From: Comamonadaceae bacterium
GTDB taxonomy: Bacteria > Pseudomonadota > Gammaproteobacteria > Burkholderiales > Burkholderiaceae_C
Length of the DNA stretch: 39,082 bases
Direction of reading: 5' to 3'
NCBI GenBank assembly: GCA_947381325.1
Contig: CANCUP010000008.1
Span: forward strand, 1 to 39,082
In this document: piece by piece, positions 25,088 through 32,949 of the stretch
How the letters are laid out: each line of letters starts with the position of its first letter
Position numbering within the stretch: the stretch's first letter is position 1
Notes under the pieces: model-generated
What the model was told of the DNA's origin: nothing
The model's database searches: none
Seen by the model: the letters and a program-made list of their open reading frames with translations, nothing else
Made by a program: the position numbers and the translations under genes

Positions 25088-25287
25088 ACATTGCTTTCTT
25101 TGAGGTTGTGCCAACAGCCAAATGGGTTGGACACATCCTCATCATGCGCCTTGGTGGTCAATGTATCAAGAATTACTTATATGGGGCCGCAGTCACGCGA
25201 GGGACTGAGCACTGGTGCCAACCCCATGGGCAAGCGAGGGGTCTTCTGGCAAAGTCGCGCGAACTTTGTCAAACTCAGGAGACTTGC

Positions 25288-26361
25288 GTGGCCCAGCTCT
25301 TTCACCCTCAAGATGGTTGCAACCAATGCACCCCGCGTCGTGGCTTTTTAACGGGCCTGTTGGCCGCAGGCGCGGCGACGGTGCTGCCCTCGTGTGCCAC
25401 CTCGTCCAAAGACGCGCCACTGCCCAGTGTGGCCAAGCGCAGTTTGGTGGATGTGCACCACCACGTGTGGGCCCCCGCGTTTTTGAAAGAACTCGAAACC
25501 CGCAAACTGGCTGAGCCTCCAGCCCGCAACTGGTCGCTCAACAAAACGCTGGATGACATGGCCCAAGCCGGCGTGACCTATTCGATCACCTCCCCCACCA
25601 CACCTGCGGCCAGCTTTGGAGACCCGGCCACCATGCGCGCCATGGCCCGCGTGAGCAACGAATACGGCGCCCAGCTGGCGCGTGACTACCCGAGTCAATT
25701 CGGCTTCTTTGCCACCTTGCCCATGCTCGACGTCGATGGCGCTTTGGCCGAGATGGCCTACAGCGTGGATGTGCTCAAGGCCAACGGCATTGCCATGCTC
25801 ACCAGCTACGATGGCAAGTGGTTGGGCGACAAAGCGTTTGCCCCCATCATGGACGAGATCAACCGCCGCAAGCTGGTGGTCTACACCCACCCGTCCAGCC
25901 CCAAGTGCTGCGGCAATTTGCAAGAAGGTGTGCCTGGTTCCACCATCGAGTTCGCCACCGACACCACCCGAACCATCACCAGCTTGTTGTTCAGCGGCAC
26001 GGCCACGCGCTGCAAAGACATCAAGTTCATCTTCTCGCATGCGGGCGGCACCATGCCCTTCTTGGTGGAGCGCCTGACCATGCTGCCCAAGCTCAACGCC
26101 AACTTCGGCAAGATCTTGCCCAGCGATCAAGTCCTGCCCACCCTGCGCAGCTTTTACTACGACACGGCGCAAGCCTCGCACCCTGGTGCGTTGCTCTCCT
26201 TGTTGAACTTGGTGGATGTGTCGCAGGTGGTGTTTGGCACCGACTTCCCGTACCGAACCTCACTCGACCACGTGAAGGGTCTGATGGCCATGGGCTTCAG
26301 CATGAACGACCTGACGGCGATTGAAAGCCGCAATGCCCAGCGCTTGCTGGGACGTGCGTAA
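25288..26361 (+). CDS. Metal-dependent amidohydrolase (ACMSD-like), Tat-exported lipoprotein
   Basis: 357-residue amidohydrolase_2-family protein. The start is GTG 25288 with AGGAG ending 7 bases earlier; the longer open frame upstream is not family-like. The N-terminus contains CNQC, then RRGFLTGLLAAGAATVLPSC, a Tat motif running into a lipobox, so it should be an exported lipoprotein. Catalytic-domain signs: VDVHHHVW (metal HxH), VYTHPSSPKCCG, FIFSHAGGTMPFL and FGTDFPY (metal Asp). Relatives are decarboxylases of the ACMSD type or hydrolases; export is unusual for them. It stands alone with a 200-base leader upstream. Confidence 0.85.
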   Translation: MAQLFHPQDGCNQCTPRRGFLTGLLAAGAATVLPSCATSSKDAPLPSVAKRSLVDVHHHVWAPAFLKELETRKLAEPPARNWSLNKTLDDMAQAGVTYSITSPTTPAASFGDPATMRAMARVSNEYGAQLARDYPSQFGFFATLPMLDVDGALAEMAYSVDVLKANGIAMLTSYDGKWLGDKAFAPIMDEINRRKLVVYTHPSSPKCCGNLQEGVPGSTIEFATDTTRTITSLLFSGTATRCKDIKFIFSHAGGTMPFLVERLTMLPKLNANFGKILPSDQVLPTLRSFYYDTAQASHPGALLSLLNLVDVSQVVFGTDFPYRTSLDHVKGLMAMGFSMNDLTAIESRNAQRLLGRA

Positions 26362-26432
26362 ACACATCGGTACGAATGTCATGGCCTGAATGGCCATTTT
26401 CTGAGCGCGATCTCGCTCAAAATTTGGGTTGG

Positions 26433-26461
26433 TTCATCATAGCACCTGGTGCTATGATGAA
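26433..26461. promoter_or_regulatory. Perfect 29-bp palindrome upstream of toxin-antitoxin genes
   Basis: Two 14-base arms (TTCATCATAGCACC and its exact complement) around a central T at 26447. It ends 3 bases before the toxin ATG. The right arm contains TATGAT (26453-26458), a good -10, with TTGGTT at 26429-26434 as a weak -35; use of this promoter would give an almost leaderless transcript. This is the expected place for autorepression by the HTH antitoxin. Confidence 0.8.
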
Positions 26462-26464
26462 GTC

Positions 26465-26845
26465 ATGCGCACAAAGCAAAGCACCCACCAGCGTGTGTTT
26501 AAAACGGCATGGTTCGCCAAAGCTGCCAAGAAGGCACGCATCTCAGATGCCGCTTTGTGCCTTGCAATTTCACAAGTGAAAAAAGGGCAGGCGGACGACT
26601 TGGGCTCCGGTGTCTATAAAAAGCGCTTGAACGACAACATGCACCGCTCCATCATCTTGACCCAGTCTGGGCAAGGGTGGGTGTATCAGTATTTGTTTGC
26701 CAAAAAAGACCGTTCAAACATTGACAGTGATGAATTGCTTCAGTTTCGTGCACTTGCAAAAGCGTATGCCAAATTGACAACGCTTCAACTGGAGCAACTG
26801 ATCAAGGATCAAGCATTCTTGGAGATATGCCATGACCAAAACTAA
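26465..26845 (+). CDS. Type II toxin, RelE-like (PF06296 type)
   Basis: 126-residue basic protein resembling the RelE-type toxins of the PF06296 group. Family-like segments are FKTAWFAKAAKKARISDAALC, split as WFAKAAKKARISDAAL, plus GVYKKRLNDNMHRSIIL and YQYLFAKKDRSNIDSDEL. By family, an mRNA interferase or translation inhibitor; the Lys/Arg residues in YKKRL and HRS could form the active site. ATG 26465 is chosen since it follows the palindrome directly and matches the family N-terminus. The toxin comes first and overlaps the antitoxin gene by 14 bases. Confidence 0.87.
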   Translation: MRTKQSTHQRVFKTAWFAKAAKKARISDAALCLAISQVKKGQADDLGSGVYKKRLNDNMHRSIILTQSGQGWVYQYLFAKKDRSNIDSDELLQFRALAKAYAKLTTLQLEQLIKDQAFLEICHDQN

Positions 26846-27161
26846 ACCTCGCTACAAGTCTGACGCTTACGAATCGATACATGCATCAGCGCAAGCGCTG
26901 ATGAAGGTTGGTGCGATGAGCAAAACGACGCTGCGCGAATTTGATGAAGCATGCTTGGCGTCGATGCCAGAGAGCATCAAGCCGGAATTGATCAAAAAAA
27001 TCCGCGAACAAAACCATGTCAGCCAACCCATTTTTGCGCGATACCTCAACACCAGCGAGTCCACCGTTCAAAAGTGGGAAACGGGTGCAAAGAGCCCAAG
27101 TGGCATGGCGCTGAAGTTGTTAACGGTTGTCCAAAAGCATGGCCTCAACGTGCTGACGTGA
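26832..27161 (+). CDS. XRE/HigA-type HTH antitoxin
   Basis: 109-residue protein. The C-terminal half is an XRE helix-turn-helix (KKIREQNHVSQPIFARYLNT, then STVQKWETGAKSPSGMALKLL), and the N-terminal 50 residues probably wrap the toxin. It overlaps the toxin gene by 14 bases and is followed by a terminator, making a two-gene unit. It is expected to neutralise the RelE-like toxin and repress at the 29-bp palindrome. Confidence 0.9.
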   Translation: MTKTKPRYKSDAYESIHASAQALMKVGAMSKTTLREFDEACLASMPESIKPELIKKIREQNHVSQPIFARYLNTSESTVQKWETGAKSPSGMALKLLTVVQKHGLNVLT

Positions 27162-27181
27162 CCCGATCTGACTGGCTTTGA

Positions 27182-27205
27182 CCGCCACCCTCGGGTGGCG
27201 GTTTT
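27182..27205 (+). terminator. Rho-independent terminator after the toxin-antitoxin pair
   Basis: CCGCCACCC and GGGTGGCGG form a perfect 9-bp stem, followed by TTTTGCTTTT. The T-run is on the plus strand only, so it ends the toxin-antitoxin transcript; the dehydrogenase stop lies just beyond at 27210. Confidence 0.85.
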
Positions 27206-27209
27206 GCTT

Positions 27210-28265
27210 TTAGCCCAAGCGCTTCACCACGGCCTGCCCGGTGGCGTGCGTGCCCAATTTGCCGCCCACGTCGCGCGTGCATTCACCGTTGGCAATGCAG
27301 TCTTCCACGGCTTGGTCGATGGCTTGCGCAGCCTGCAAGTAAGCGGCGTTGCCGGAGCGCTGGGCATGCCAGCTCAGCAACATCGAGGCCGACAACACCA
27401 GCGAGAACGGGTTGGCAATGTCTTGGCCTGCAATGTCGGGGGCCGAGCCATGTGCCGCTTGGCCCATGGCGTTGTTCAAGCCCGCGTTCAAGGAGCCGCC
27501 CAGCCCCAAGCTGCCAGAGAGTTCTGCGGTGAGGTCCGACAAGATGTCGCCAAACATGTTGGTGGTCACGATCACGTCAAAGCGTGCCGGGGCGCGCACC
27601 ACGTGGGCCATCATGGCGTCGACGATGAAGTCGTCCACGGTGACTTCGGGGAAGTCTTGGGCCACGCGGTGGCACGCATCCAAGAACATGCCATCGGTGA
27701 CTTTGAGCACATTGTGTTTGTGCACCAGGGTCAGGTGGCGTTTGCGTTGCATGGCCAGTTCAAACGCGCTGCGTGCAATGCGCTCGCAGCATTCGCGGGT
27801 GATGCGACGCAGCGAGATGGCCACATCGGGTGTGACCAAGATTTCGCTGTTGCCCGACTCCACGTTGCGGTCGGCATAAAAGCCTTCGGTGTTTTCGCGC
27901 ACCACCACCAGGTCAAACGCCGAGGTGATGGTTTTCACGCCGGGGTAGGTGCGTGCGGGGCGGATGTTGGCAAACAGGTCCAGGCTCTTGCGGAAAAACT
28001 TGGAGGGGTTGATTTCGCCTTTGGCTTCGTCTTTGAAGTCGTAAGTGGCCATGGGACCGAGCATCAGGCCGTCGGCGTTTTTGACCTTCTCCAACAGTGC
28101 TGGGGTCACGGTGGCACCGTGCTTTTGCAAACTGGCGTGGCCGGCGATGTCGTGCATCAGCTCTAGGCCAAGGTTGAAGCGTTTGGAGGCGGCTTGCAGC
28201 ACATCGACGGTGACCGCCATGGTCTCGGGGCCAATGCCATCGCCAGGTAAAACAACAATTTTCAT
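27210..28265 (-). CDS. Isocitrate/isopropylmalate dehydrogenase-family beta-decarboxylating dehydrogenase
   Basis: 351-residue NAD(P)-dependent oxidative decarboxylase of 2-hydroxy (3-substituted) dicarboxylates. Visible residues: substrate Arg-rich region (FFRKSLDLFANIRPAR), VVRENTEGFYADRN, Lys/Asn in HKHNVLKVTDG, metal Asp in VDDFIVDAMM and FGDILSDL, and nucleotide loop HGSAPDIAG. The motif ENTEGFY is shared with isocitrate, homoisocitrate and tartrate dehydrogenases, so LeuB is not the best name. ATG 28265. It is the last gene of the eight-gene catabolic unit, where it could finish a pathway by decarboxylating a hydroxy-dicarboxylate. Confidence 0.87.
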   Translation of the reverse strand: MKIVVLPGDGIGPETMAVTVDVLQAASKRFNLGLELMHDIAGHASLQKHGATVTPALLEKVKNADGLMLGPMATYDFKDEAKGEINPSKFFRKSLDLFANIRPARTYPGVKTITSAFDLVVVRENTEGFYADRNVESGNSEILVTPDVAISLRRITRECCERIARSAFELAMQRKRHLTLVHKHNVLKVTDGMFLDACHRVAQDFPEVTVDDFIVDAMMAHVVRAPARFDVIVTTNMFGDILSDLTAELSGSLGLGGSLNAGLNNAMGQAAHGSAPDIAGQDIANPFSLVLSASMLLSWHAQRSGNAAYLQAAQAIDQAVEDCIANGECTRDVGGKLGTHATGQAVVKRLG

Positions 28266-28325
28266 AAACAACTTATCGGTGGGGCAAAAGGAAAGAGGGA
28301 CATGGTCAGAGAAACCTTGGACGGT

Positions 28326-29321
28326 TCACTGTTCCAGTTTCAGGTCGGCGTCTTTGATGAGCTTTTCAAACTTCACGGCCTCGTTGCGCACGTAATCGGC
28401 AAATTCAGCCGGTGTGTTTTTGGGCACGGCCATGTTGTCGCCTTCAAGGCGCGCACGAATGTCTGAAGATGCCAACAAGGCGTTGACATCGCGGTTCAAG
28501 CGATCAATCACATCGGCAGGCGTGCCTGCTGGCGCAAACAAACCGCCCCACAAGGTGTAGCTGAATCCAGGCAGGCCGGCTTCGGCCACGGTGGGCACAT
28601 TGGGCAAAGAGCTCATGCGGCGCGTGGTGGTCACGCCCAAGGCTTTGAGCTTGCCGCCTTTGATTTGCGGCATCGCCGCAGAGGCGCTGCTGAAGAAGGC
28701 TTGCAAGCGACCGGCCATCAAGTCCGACATCAGAGGACCCACGCCTTTGTAGGGCACGTGCACCATGTTGAGCTTCGCGCCCAGGGTCAAGGCCACGGCA
28801 GACAGATGGCCCGGGGTGCCAGCACCGACAGAGCCATAGCTGAACTCGCCCGGTTTGGCACGCGCCATTTGGATGAACTCGGCCACGGTGTTGTACGGGG
28901 CATCAACAGGCGCCAGCATGATCAAGGGCGCATTGCCAATCAGCACCACCGGCACGAGCTCTTTCATGGGGTCGTAGCCCAGGTCTTTCATGAGCACGCG
29001 GTTGACCGTGATCTCACCGGTCTGACCCAAGAAGAGCGTGTAGCCATCGTTTTTAGCCTTGGCCGCGATGCGTGTGCCCACCGTGCCCGACACGCCCGGC
29101 TTGTTGTCCACCACCACCGGTTGCTTGTACTGTGTGGAGAGCTTGTCGCTGACCAGGCGAGCAAACACATCGCCTTGCCCGCCGGGCGCATAGGCCACGA
29201 TGACGGTGACTGGTTTGTTCGGGTAGTCGGCATCGGCCTGCACGGCGGATGCGCCCATCAAGGCGAGTAATCCGGTTGCAAGAGCGCGCGCGAGCAGTTG
29301 GCGTTTGTTGTGGGGCGTCAT
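28326..29321 (-). CDS. Bug-family (TctC-like) periplasmic solute receptor
   Basis: 331-residue tripartite-tricarboxylate-type binding protein. Signal peptide to about residue 29 (VQA-DADYP), then PVTVIVAYAPGGQGDVFAR, VVVDNKPGVSGTVG and VPYKGVGPLMSDLMAGR, all diagnostic for Bug proteins. Bug receptors are massively expanded in Burkholderiales and bind carboxylates or aromatic acids. No TctA/TctB membrane genes are nearby, so the carrier must be elsewhere. Position 39 bases after a carboxymuconolactone-decarboxylase-like gene suggests the ligand is a substrate of this cluster. Confidence 0.92.
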   Translation of the reverse strand: MTPHNKRQLLARALATGLLALMGASAVQADADYPNKPVTVIVAYAPGGQGDVFARLVSDKLSTQYKQPVVVDNKPGVSGTVGTRIAAKAKNDGYTLFLGQTGEITVNRVLMKDLGYDPMKELVPVVLIGNAPLIMLAPVDAPYNTVAEFIQMARAKPGEFSYGSVGAGTPGHLSAVALTLGAKLNMVHVPYKGVGPLMSDLMAGRLQAFFSSASAAMPQIKGGKLKALGVTTTRRMSSLPNVPTVAEAGLPGFSYTLWGGLFAPAGTPADVIDRLNRDVNALLASSDIRARLEGDNMAVPKNTPAEFADYVRNEAVKFEKLIKDADLKLEQ

Positions 29322-29360
29322 GGTCTGTTCCTGGTGGGTTGCAATGGCGTGTGGTGCGAA

Positions 29361-29951
29361 TCAGCTGAGCAAGCGTTGGCGAATGTCAAGCGGTGACATG
29401 ACCTCCAAGGGCTCTGCGCCACCGTTGGGTATGCCCACTTGCGTGGCGTTGAGCAACATCGACACCATCACATAGGTGCCTGAGAGCACCGTCAAATCGA
29501 CCACGGCTTGCTCGCCCATGCTGCGGATGGCGCGCTGCCACAGGTCGTCGGGCACGCGGTGGTTTAGGCTGAGCTGGATGCAAAAGTCATACACCAAGGC
29601 TTCGTCGTCTTGCATGCCGCTTGGGCGTTGGCACTGGCGCAGCTGCTCAATGATGGCGGGCGATAAACCGGCTTTTTGTGCAATCGGGTCATGCGCCCAC
29701 CACTCGTATTGCGCATTGGCGATGCGCGCTTGAATCAGGATGGCAAACTCGTTCAAGCGTTTGCTCACCGAAGTTTTGAAACGCAGGTAATCCAGCAAGT
29801 CAAAACAACGCCTGGCCATGTCGGGGCTGCGCAGCAAGGTGTTGTAGGGGCCGCCCAGCGCAGCGCTAGAGACTTTGAGGATGTCGTCCGCCAGAGGTTT
29901 GACCTCGGGGGCCAGGTCTTCGTAGCGCAGTTGGGTAAAGCGTTCAGTCAT
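29361..29951 (-). CDS. Carboxymuconolactone decarboxylase-family protein (first)
   Basis: 196-residue CMD/AhpD-fold protein, all alpha. The core is SKRLNEFAILIQARIANAQYEWWAHDPIAQKAGL, read here as RLNEFAILIQARIA plus QYEWWAHDPIA. It lacks the CxxC of AhpD-type peroxidases, so an enzyme of the PcaC type or an unknown activity is more likely. ATG 29951 with GAAAGG upstream; the open frame continues upstream without family features. It follows the small alpha/beta-barrel gene by 10 bases. A distant paralog is at 30575-31099 in the same operon. Confidence 0.85.
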   Translation of the reverse strand: MTERFTQLRYEDLAPEVKPLADDILKVSSAALGGPYNTLLRSPDMARRCFDLLDYLRFKTSVSKRLNEFAILIQARIANAQYEWWAHDPIAQKAGLSPAIIEQLRQCQRPSGMQDDEALVYDFCIQLSLNHRVPDDLWQRAIRSMGEQAVVDLTVLSGTYVMVSMLLNATQVGIPNGGAEPLEVMSPLDIRQRLLS

Positions 29952-29961
29952 GGTGGGCCTT

Positions 29962-30573
29962 TCAGGCATTAGGTTGTTCAAACAGTGTGCGTGCGGTGTT
30001 GGTGAAATGTGGGCGGCAGATGTCGCTCCAAGCGGTTGCGCGCACAGCCAGCCAAGGGGGAGAGCCCAAAGTCTCATGGGTGACCAAGTCGTAGCAGGCA
30101 TAAGACCTTGGCGCATGGTCCAGGTTCAGCAGTCGCCGCGCCAAGATGCACCCGGGCACAGTGGCCAAGCCAGGCATGTGTTCTTGGTCATACCACTTGA
30201 AAATTTCTGTCTCCCAGCCCTCATCCGTGTCGGTCTCGACCACATAGTGCACGCCGGGCGGCGCACCGAAACTGGCCCCCTCGCAGCGCAGCATCTCACG
30301 CAGACGCGACACTTCGGCGCTGTGGCCTGTCAAGGCGTGCCAACGCTTTTCAAAGTCTTGGCATTCTGTGCGGGTGGCTTCTTGCGCATGAGCCAAGTGC
30401 AGATAGATGTAGTGCATGGGCTGGCCGTTTTCGGCTTTGGCCGTGGCCACACTTTGCACCACCGCTTGGGACCAAGCGCTGTTGCCCATGGTGGCGTGCC
30501 AGCGCGCCACCGTGCCCGATGGGAAAGCACTGCTGGTTTTCAACAGCAGCGAATCACACAGCTGCGCGTCCAT
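29962..30573 (-). CDS. Dimeric alpha/beta-barrel-like protein of unknown function
   Basis: 203-residue protein that I cannot assign firmly. Two ferredoxin-like repeats seem present; the C-terminal half contains EIFKWYDQEHMPGLATVPGC and SYACYDLVTHETLGSPPW, a pattern found in EthD/NIPSNAP-like small-molecule-binding barrels and proteins annotated as DUF4286-like. The start is ATG 30573, one base after the preceding gene's stop, so it is translationally coupled to it. Its place between two CMD-family genes suggests an auxiliary step on a pathway intermediate. Confidence 0.7.
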   Translation of the reverse strand: MDAQLCDSLLLKTSSAFPSGTVARWHATMGNSAWSQAVVQSVATAKAENGQPMHYIYLHLAHAQEATRTECQDFEKRWHALTGHSAEVSRLREMLRCEGASFGAPPGVHYVVETDTDEGWETEIFKWYDQEHMPGLATVPGCILARRLLNLDHAPRSYACYDLVTHETLGSPPWLAVRATAWSDICRPHFTNTARTLFEQPNA

Positions 30574-30574
30574 G

Positions 30575-31099
30575 TCAGTGCCCAATGTGCAGCGCCACCA
30601 ACACGCGCGAGACCATGTTGTAGGCGCCAATGGTGATGCACAGGTCGAGCAGCGCTTGGCCTTGGAAGTGCGCATGGATGCGGGCAAACAAGGCATCGGG
30701 CACTTCGATGTCGCGGGTCATGGTGTCGGTGAGCTCCAGCACCAGTTGCTCCAACTCGGTGAACTCTGCCGAGATGGGCGTTTCTTTGACCGCCTCGACT
30801 TTGTGTGCAGCCATGCCTTCTTTCAAGGCGAAGGGCACATGGGCATCAAACTCGTAGGGCGCGCGGTTGAGCACGGCCACGCGCAAGATCACCAGTTCGC
30901 GCAGGTCGCCAGGCAAGCTGTTGCGCTGGCGCACGGCACGCGTGAACTCTTCCCAGCCTTGCGCCATGTCAGGGCTGTTGAGCAGGTGTTGGTAGAGCGC
31001 TGTGACCTTGCCGCGCTTGGCCACGATCTTGGCTTCAAGCTCAGCCAGCTCAGGGCGGGTACCGGGTGTGATGGGGGCGATGCGTGCGGTGTGTGTCAT
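30575..31099 (-). CDS. Carboxymuconolactone decarboxylase-family protein (second)
   Basis: 174-residue CMD-fold protein. The core is DLRELVILRVAVLNRAPYEFDAHVPFALKEGM, again without CxxC. MTHTARIAPITP at ATG 31099 is the natural start. C-terminal YNMVSRVLVALHIG is family-typical. It is only distantly similar to the CMD protein at 29361-29951, so this is not a recent duplication. It could catalyse decarboxylation or an isomerisation of a lactone intermediate. Confidence 0.85.
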   Translation of the reverse strand: MTHTARIAPITPGTRPELAELEAKIVAKRGKVTALYQHLLNSPDMAQGWEEFTRAVRQRNSLPGDLRELVILRVAVLNRAPYEFDAHVPFALKEGMAAHKVEAVKETPISAEFTELEQLVLELTDTMTRDIEVPDALFARIHAHFQGQALLDLCITIGAYNMVSRVLVALHIGH

Positions 31100-31134
31100 G
31101 GTGGATGTCCGTGAGTGCGCGTGAAGGGGGGGTG

Positions 31135-32103
31135 TCAGTCCGCTGTGATTTTTTTGAGTCGAATCACACGGCCCCACTTGGTCATGTCGTTTTTCAACAG
31201 GGCGCTGAGTTCGGCCGAACTGTTGGCTGCAGGCTCTGCGCCCGAGGCAATCAGCTTGCCGCGCACGCTCTCAGTGGCCAAGGTGCGACGCACCGCTTGG
31301 TTGAGCCGCTCAAGCTCAGCAGGCGGCGTGTTCTTGTGCGCGAACAAGGCGTACCAGTTGTCCGAGTCCACACCGGGCACGCCAATTTCCTGGAAGGTTT
31401 TGACATCGGGAAACAGCGGATGGCGGCGTGTGGCCGCAATCGCCACGGGCTTGAGTTTGCCGTTGCGCACTTGGCCCATCAGACCGGGGATGTCGCCAAA
31501 GAAACCGTCCACATGGCCGGCCATCACATCGGTGATCGCGGGTGCCGCGCCTTTGTAGGGGATGTGAACCAAGTCGGTGTGGGTGGCGTCGGCCAACAAC
31601 TCCATCGCCAAGTGCGGCACGCTGCCGGTGCCAGACGATGCCATGGTCACGCGCTTGAGCTTGGCCGCTGCAATGAACTCTTGCGGGTTGTTGACCGGGT
31701 TGCTGGGGTGGACCACCAACATTTCCACGTTGTTCACCACCAACGACACGGGGGCCAAGTCGCGCACCGGGTCATAGGCCAGGTTGGGGTAGAGCGAGGG
31801 GTTGATGGCCACCGCCCCCACGCTGGTGAGCCACAGGGTTTGACCATCTGCGGGTGCTTTGAGCAGGGTGTCAGCCGCAATGGCACCGTTGGCGCCGGCC
31901 TTGTTTTCGACCATCACTTGGTGGCCGAGTTCTTTGCTCAGTTGATCGGTGAGTGTGCGTGCCACAAAGTCCACCGGGCCACCCGGTGGAAAGGCCACCA
32001 AGATGCGGGTGGCTTTGGTTTGCGCCGTGGCAAAGCTGGTCAGGCCTGCCAGCAAGCTCAGGGCCAGCAATTTGTGCAGGCGGCGTTTGGTCAAGCGTGT
32101 CAT
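31135..32103 (-). CDS. Bug-family (TctC-like) periplasmic solute receptor
   Basis: 322-residue binding protein, second Bug receptor of the cluster. Signal peptide to about residue 27 (ATA-QTKAT region); ILVAFPPGGPVDFVARTLTDQ, VMVENKAGANGAIAADTLL and VHIPYKGAAPAITDVMAGH are diagnostic. ATG 32103, 17 bases after the SDR gene. It differs clearly from the receptor at 28326-29321, which suggests distinct ligands. Confidence 0.92.
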   Translation of the reverse strand: MTRLTKRRLHKLLALSLLAGLTSFATAQTKATRILVAFPPGGPVDFVARTLTDQLSKELGHQVMVENKAGANGAIAADTLLKAPADGQTLWLTSVGAVAINPSLYPNLAYDPVRDLAPVSLVVNNVEMLVVHPSNPVNNPQEFIAAAKLKRVTMASSGTGSVPHLAMELLADATHTDLVHIPYKGAAPAITDVMAGHVDGFFGDIPGLMGQVRNGKLKPVAIAATRRHPLFPDVKTFQEIGVPGVDSDNWYALFAHKNTPPAELERLNQAVRRTLATESVRGKLIASGAEPAANSSAELSALLKNDMTKWGRVIRLKKITAD

Positions 32104-32120
32104 GAGAGTCTCCTGGGTGT

Positions 32121-32933
32121 TCAGTCGCAACGCACAGACATGCCGCCGTCGACGATGATTTCGGTGCCGGTGATGAAGCGTGCTTCATCGCTGGCCAAAA
32201 ACAGCACCGCACTGGCGGTGTCTTGGCCGTCGCCCATGAAGGGCAAGGGAATGCGGGATTGGCGCTGGGCCAACAAGGCCTCCACATCGCCGCCCGCGCG
32301 TTGTTTGGCCAAGCGGGTCTCCACCATCGGGGTGTGCAACTGACCGGGCACGACAGTGTTCACGCGCACGCCTTTTTTGGCGTACTGCACCGCCATCACG
32401 CGACCCATTTGAATCACAGCAGCTTTGGTGGCGGCATAAGCCACTTGGGCGGAACCCGTCCAGCGGATGCCTGAGGTGGAGGACATGTTGACGATGGCAC
32501 CAGACCCTTGGGCTTCCATGAGGGGCAGCACATGTTTGCAAGTCAAGAACACGCTGGTGAGGTTGTGACCAATTTGCGCGTGCCACACCTCTTCGCTCAT
32601 CTCCACCGGGCCACCGGGGGCCGAGCCGCCCACGTTGTTGACCAGCACATCGATGCGACCAAATTGTTCAACCGTGGCGCGCACGGCTTGCGCGATGGAT
32701 TCGCTGCTCGTGACATCGCAGGTCACCGAAGAGATCTGGCCTTGGTTGACCCCAGTCACGGCTTGGGCGCGTGAGAGGGTTTCTTCCAGTCGCTCTTGTT
32801 CGCGGTCGAGCGCCATCACACGCGCGCCCTCTTGCACCATGCGCACCGAGATGGCCCGGCCATTGCCCCAGCCCGGGCCCACCGAACCGGCGCCGGTGAC
32901 CAGCACCACTTTGTCTTGCATGCGTCCTGCCAT
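32121..32933 (-). CDS. SDR-family NAD(P)-dependent oxidoreductase
   Basis: 270-residue short-chain dehydrogenase. Nucleotide-binding TGAGSVGPGWGNGRA contains an insertion relative to the usual TGxxxGxG. VNNVGG follows, then the catalytic Ser152 region and Tyr166/Lys170 (VAYAATK). C-terminal ITGTEIIVDGGMSV is typical. GAGGAC lies before ATG 32933. In the operon it would oxidise or reduce a hydroxyl group of an intermediate, for example a cis-diol formed by the Rieske oxygenase; this pairing is inferred. Confidence 0.9.
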   Translation of the reverse strand: MAGRMQDKVVLVTGAGSVGPGWGNGRAISVRMVQEGARVMALDREQERLEETLSRAQAVTGVNQGQISSVTCDVTSSESIAQAVRATVEQFGRIDVLVNNVGGSAPGGPVEMSEEVWHAQIGHNLTSVFLTCKHVLPLMEAQGSGAIVNMSSTSGIRWTGSAQVAYAATKAAVIQMGRVMAVQYAKKGVRVNTVVPGQLHTPMVETRLAKQRAGGDVEALLAQRQSRIPLPFMGDGQDTASAVLFLASDEARFITGTEIIVDGGMSVRCD

Positions 32934-32949
32934 GGCGTGTCCTCGTGAT

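Noticed and set aside
25108-25287. A 60-residue N-terminal extension of the amidohydrolase.
   Set aside because: The residues before GTG 25288 contain no signal or family sequence, and AGGAG is correctly placed for the GTG.
31084-32343. A 419-codon plus-strand open frame opposite the second Bug receptor.
   Set aside because: Antisense shadow: low-complexity His/Gly-rich translation, while the minus strand encodes a clear receptor and the end of an SDR.
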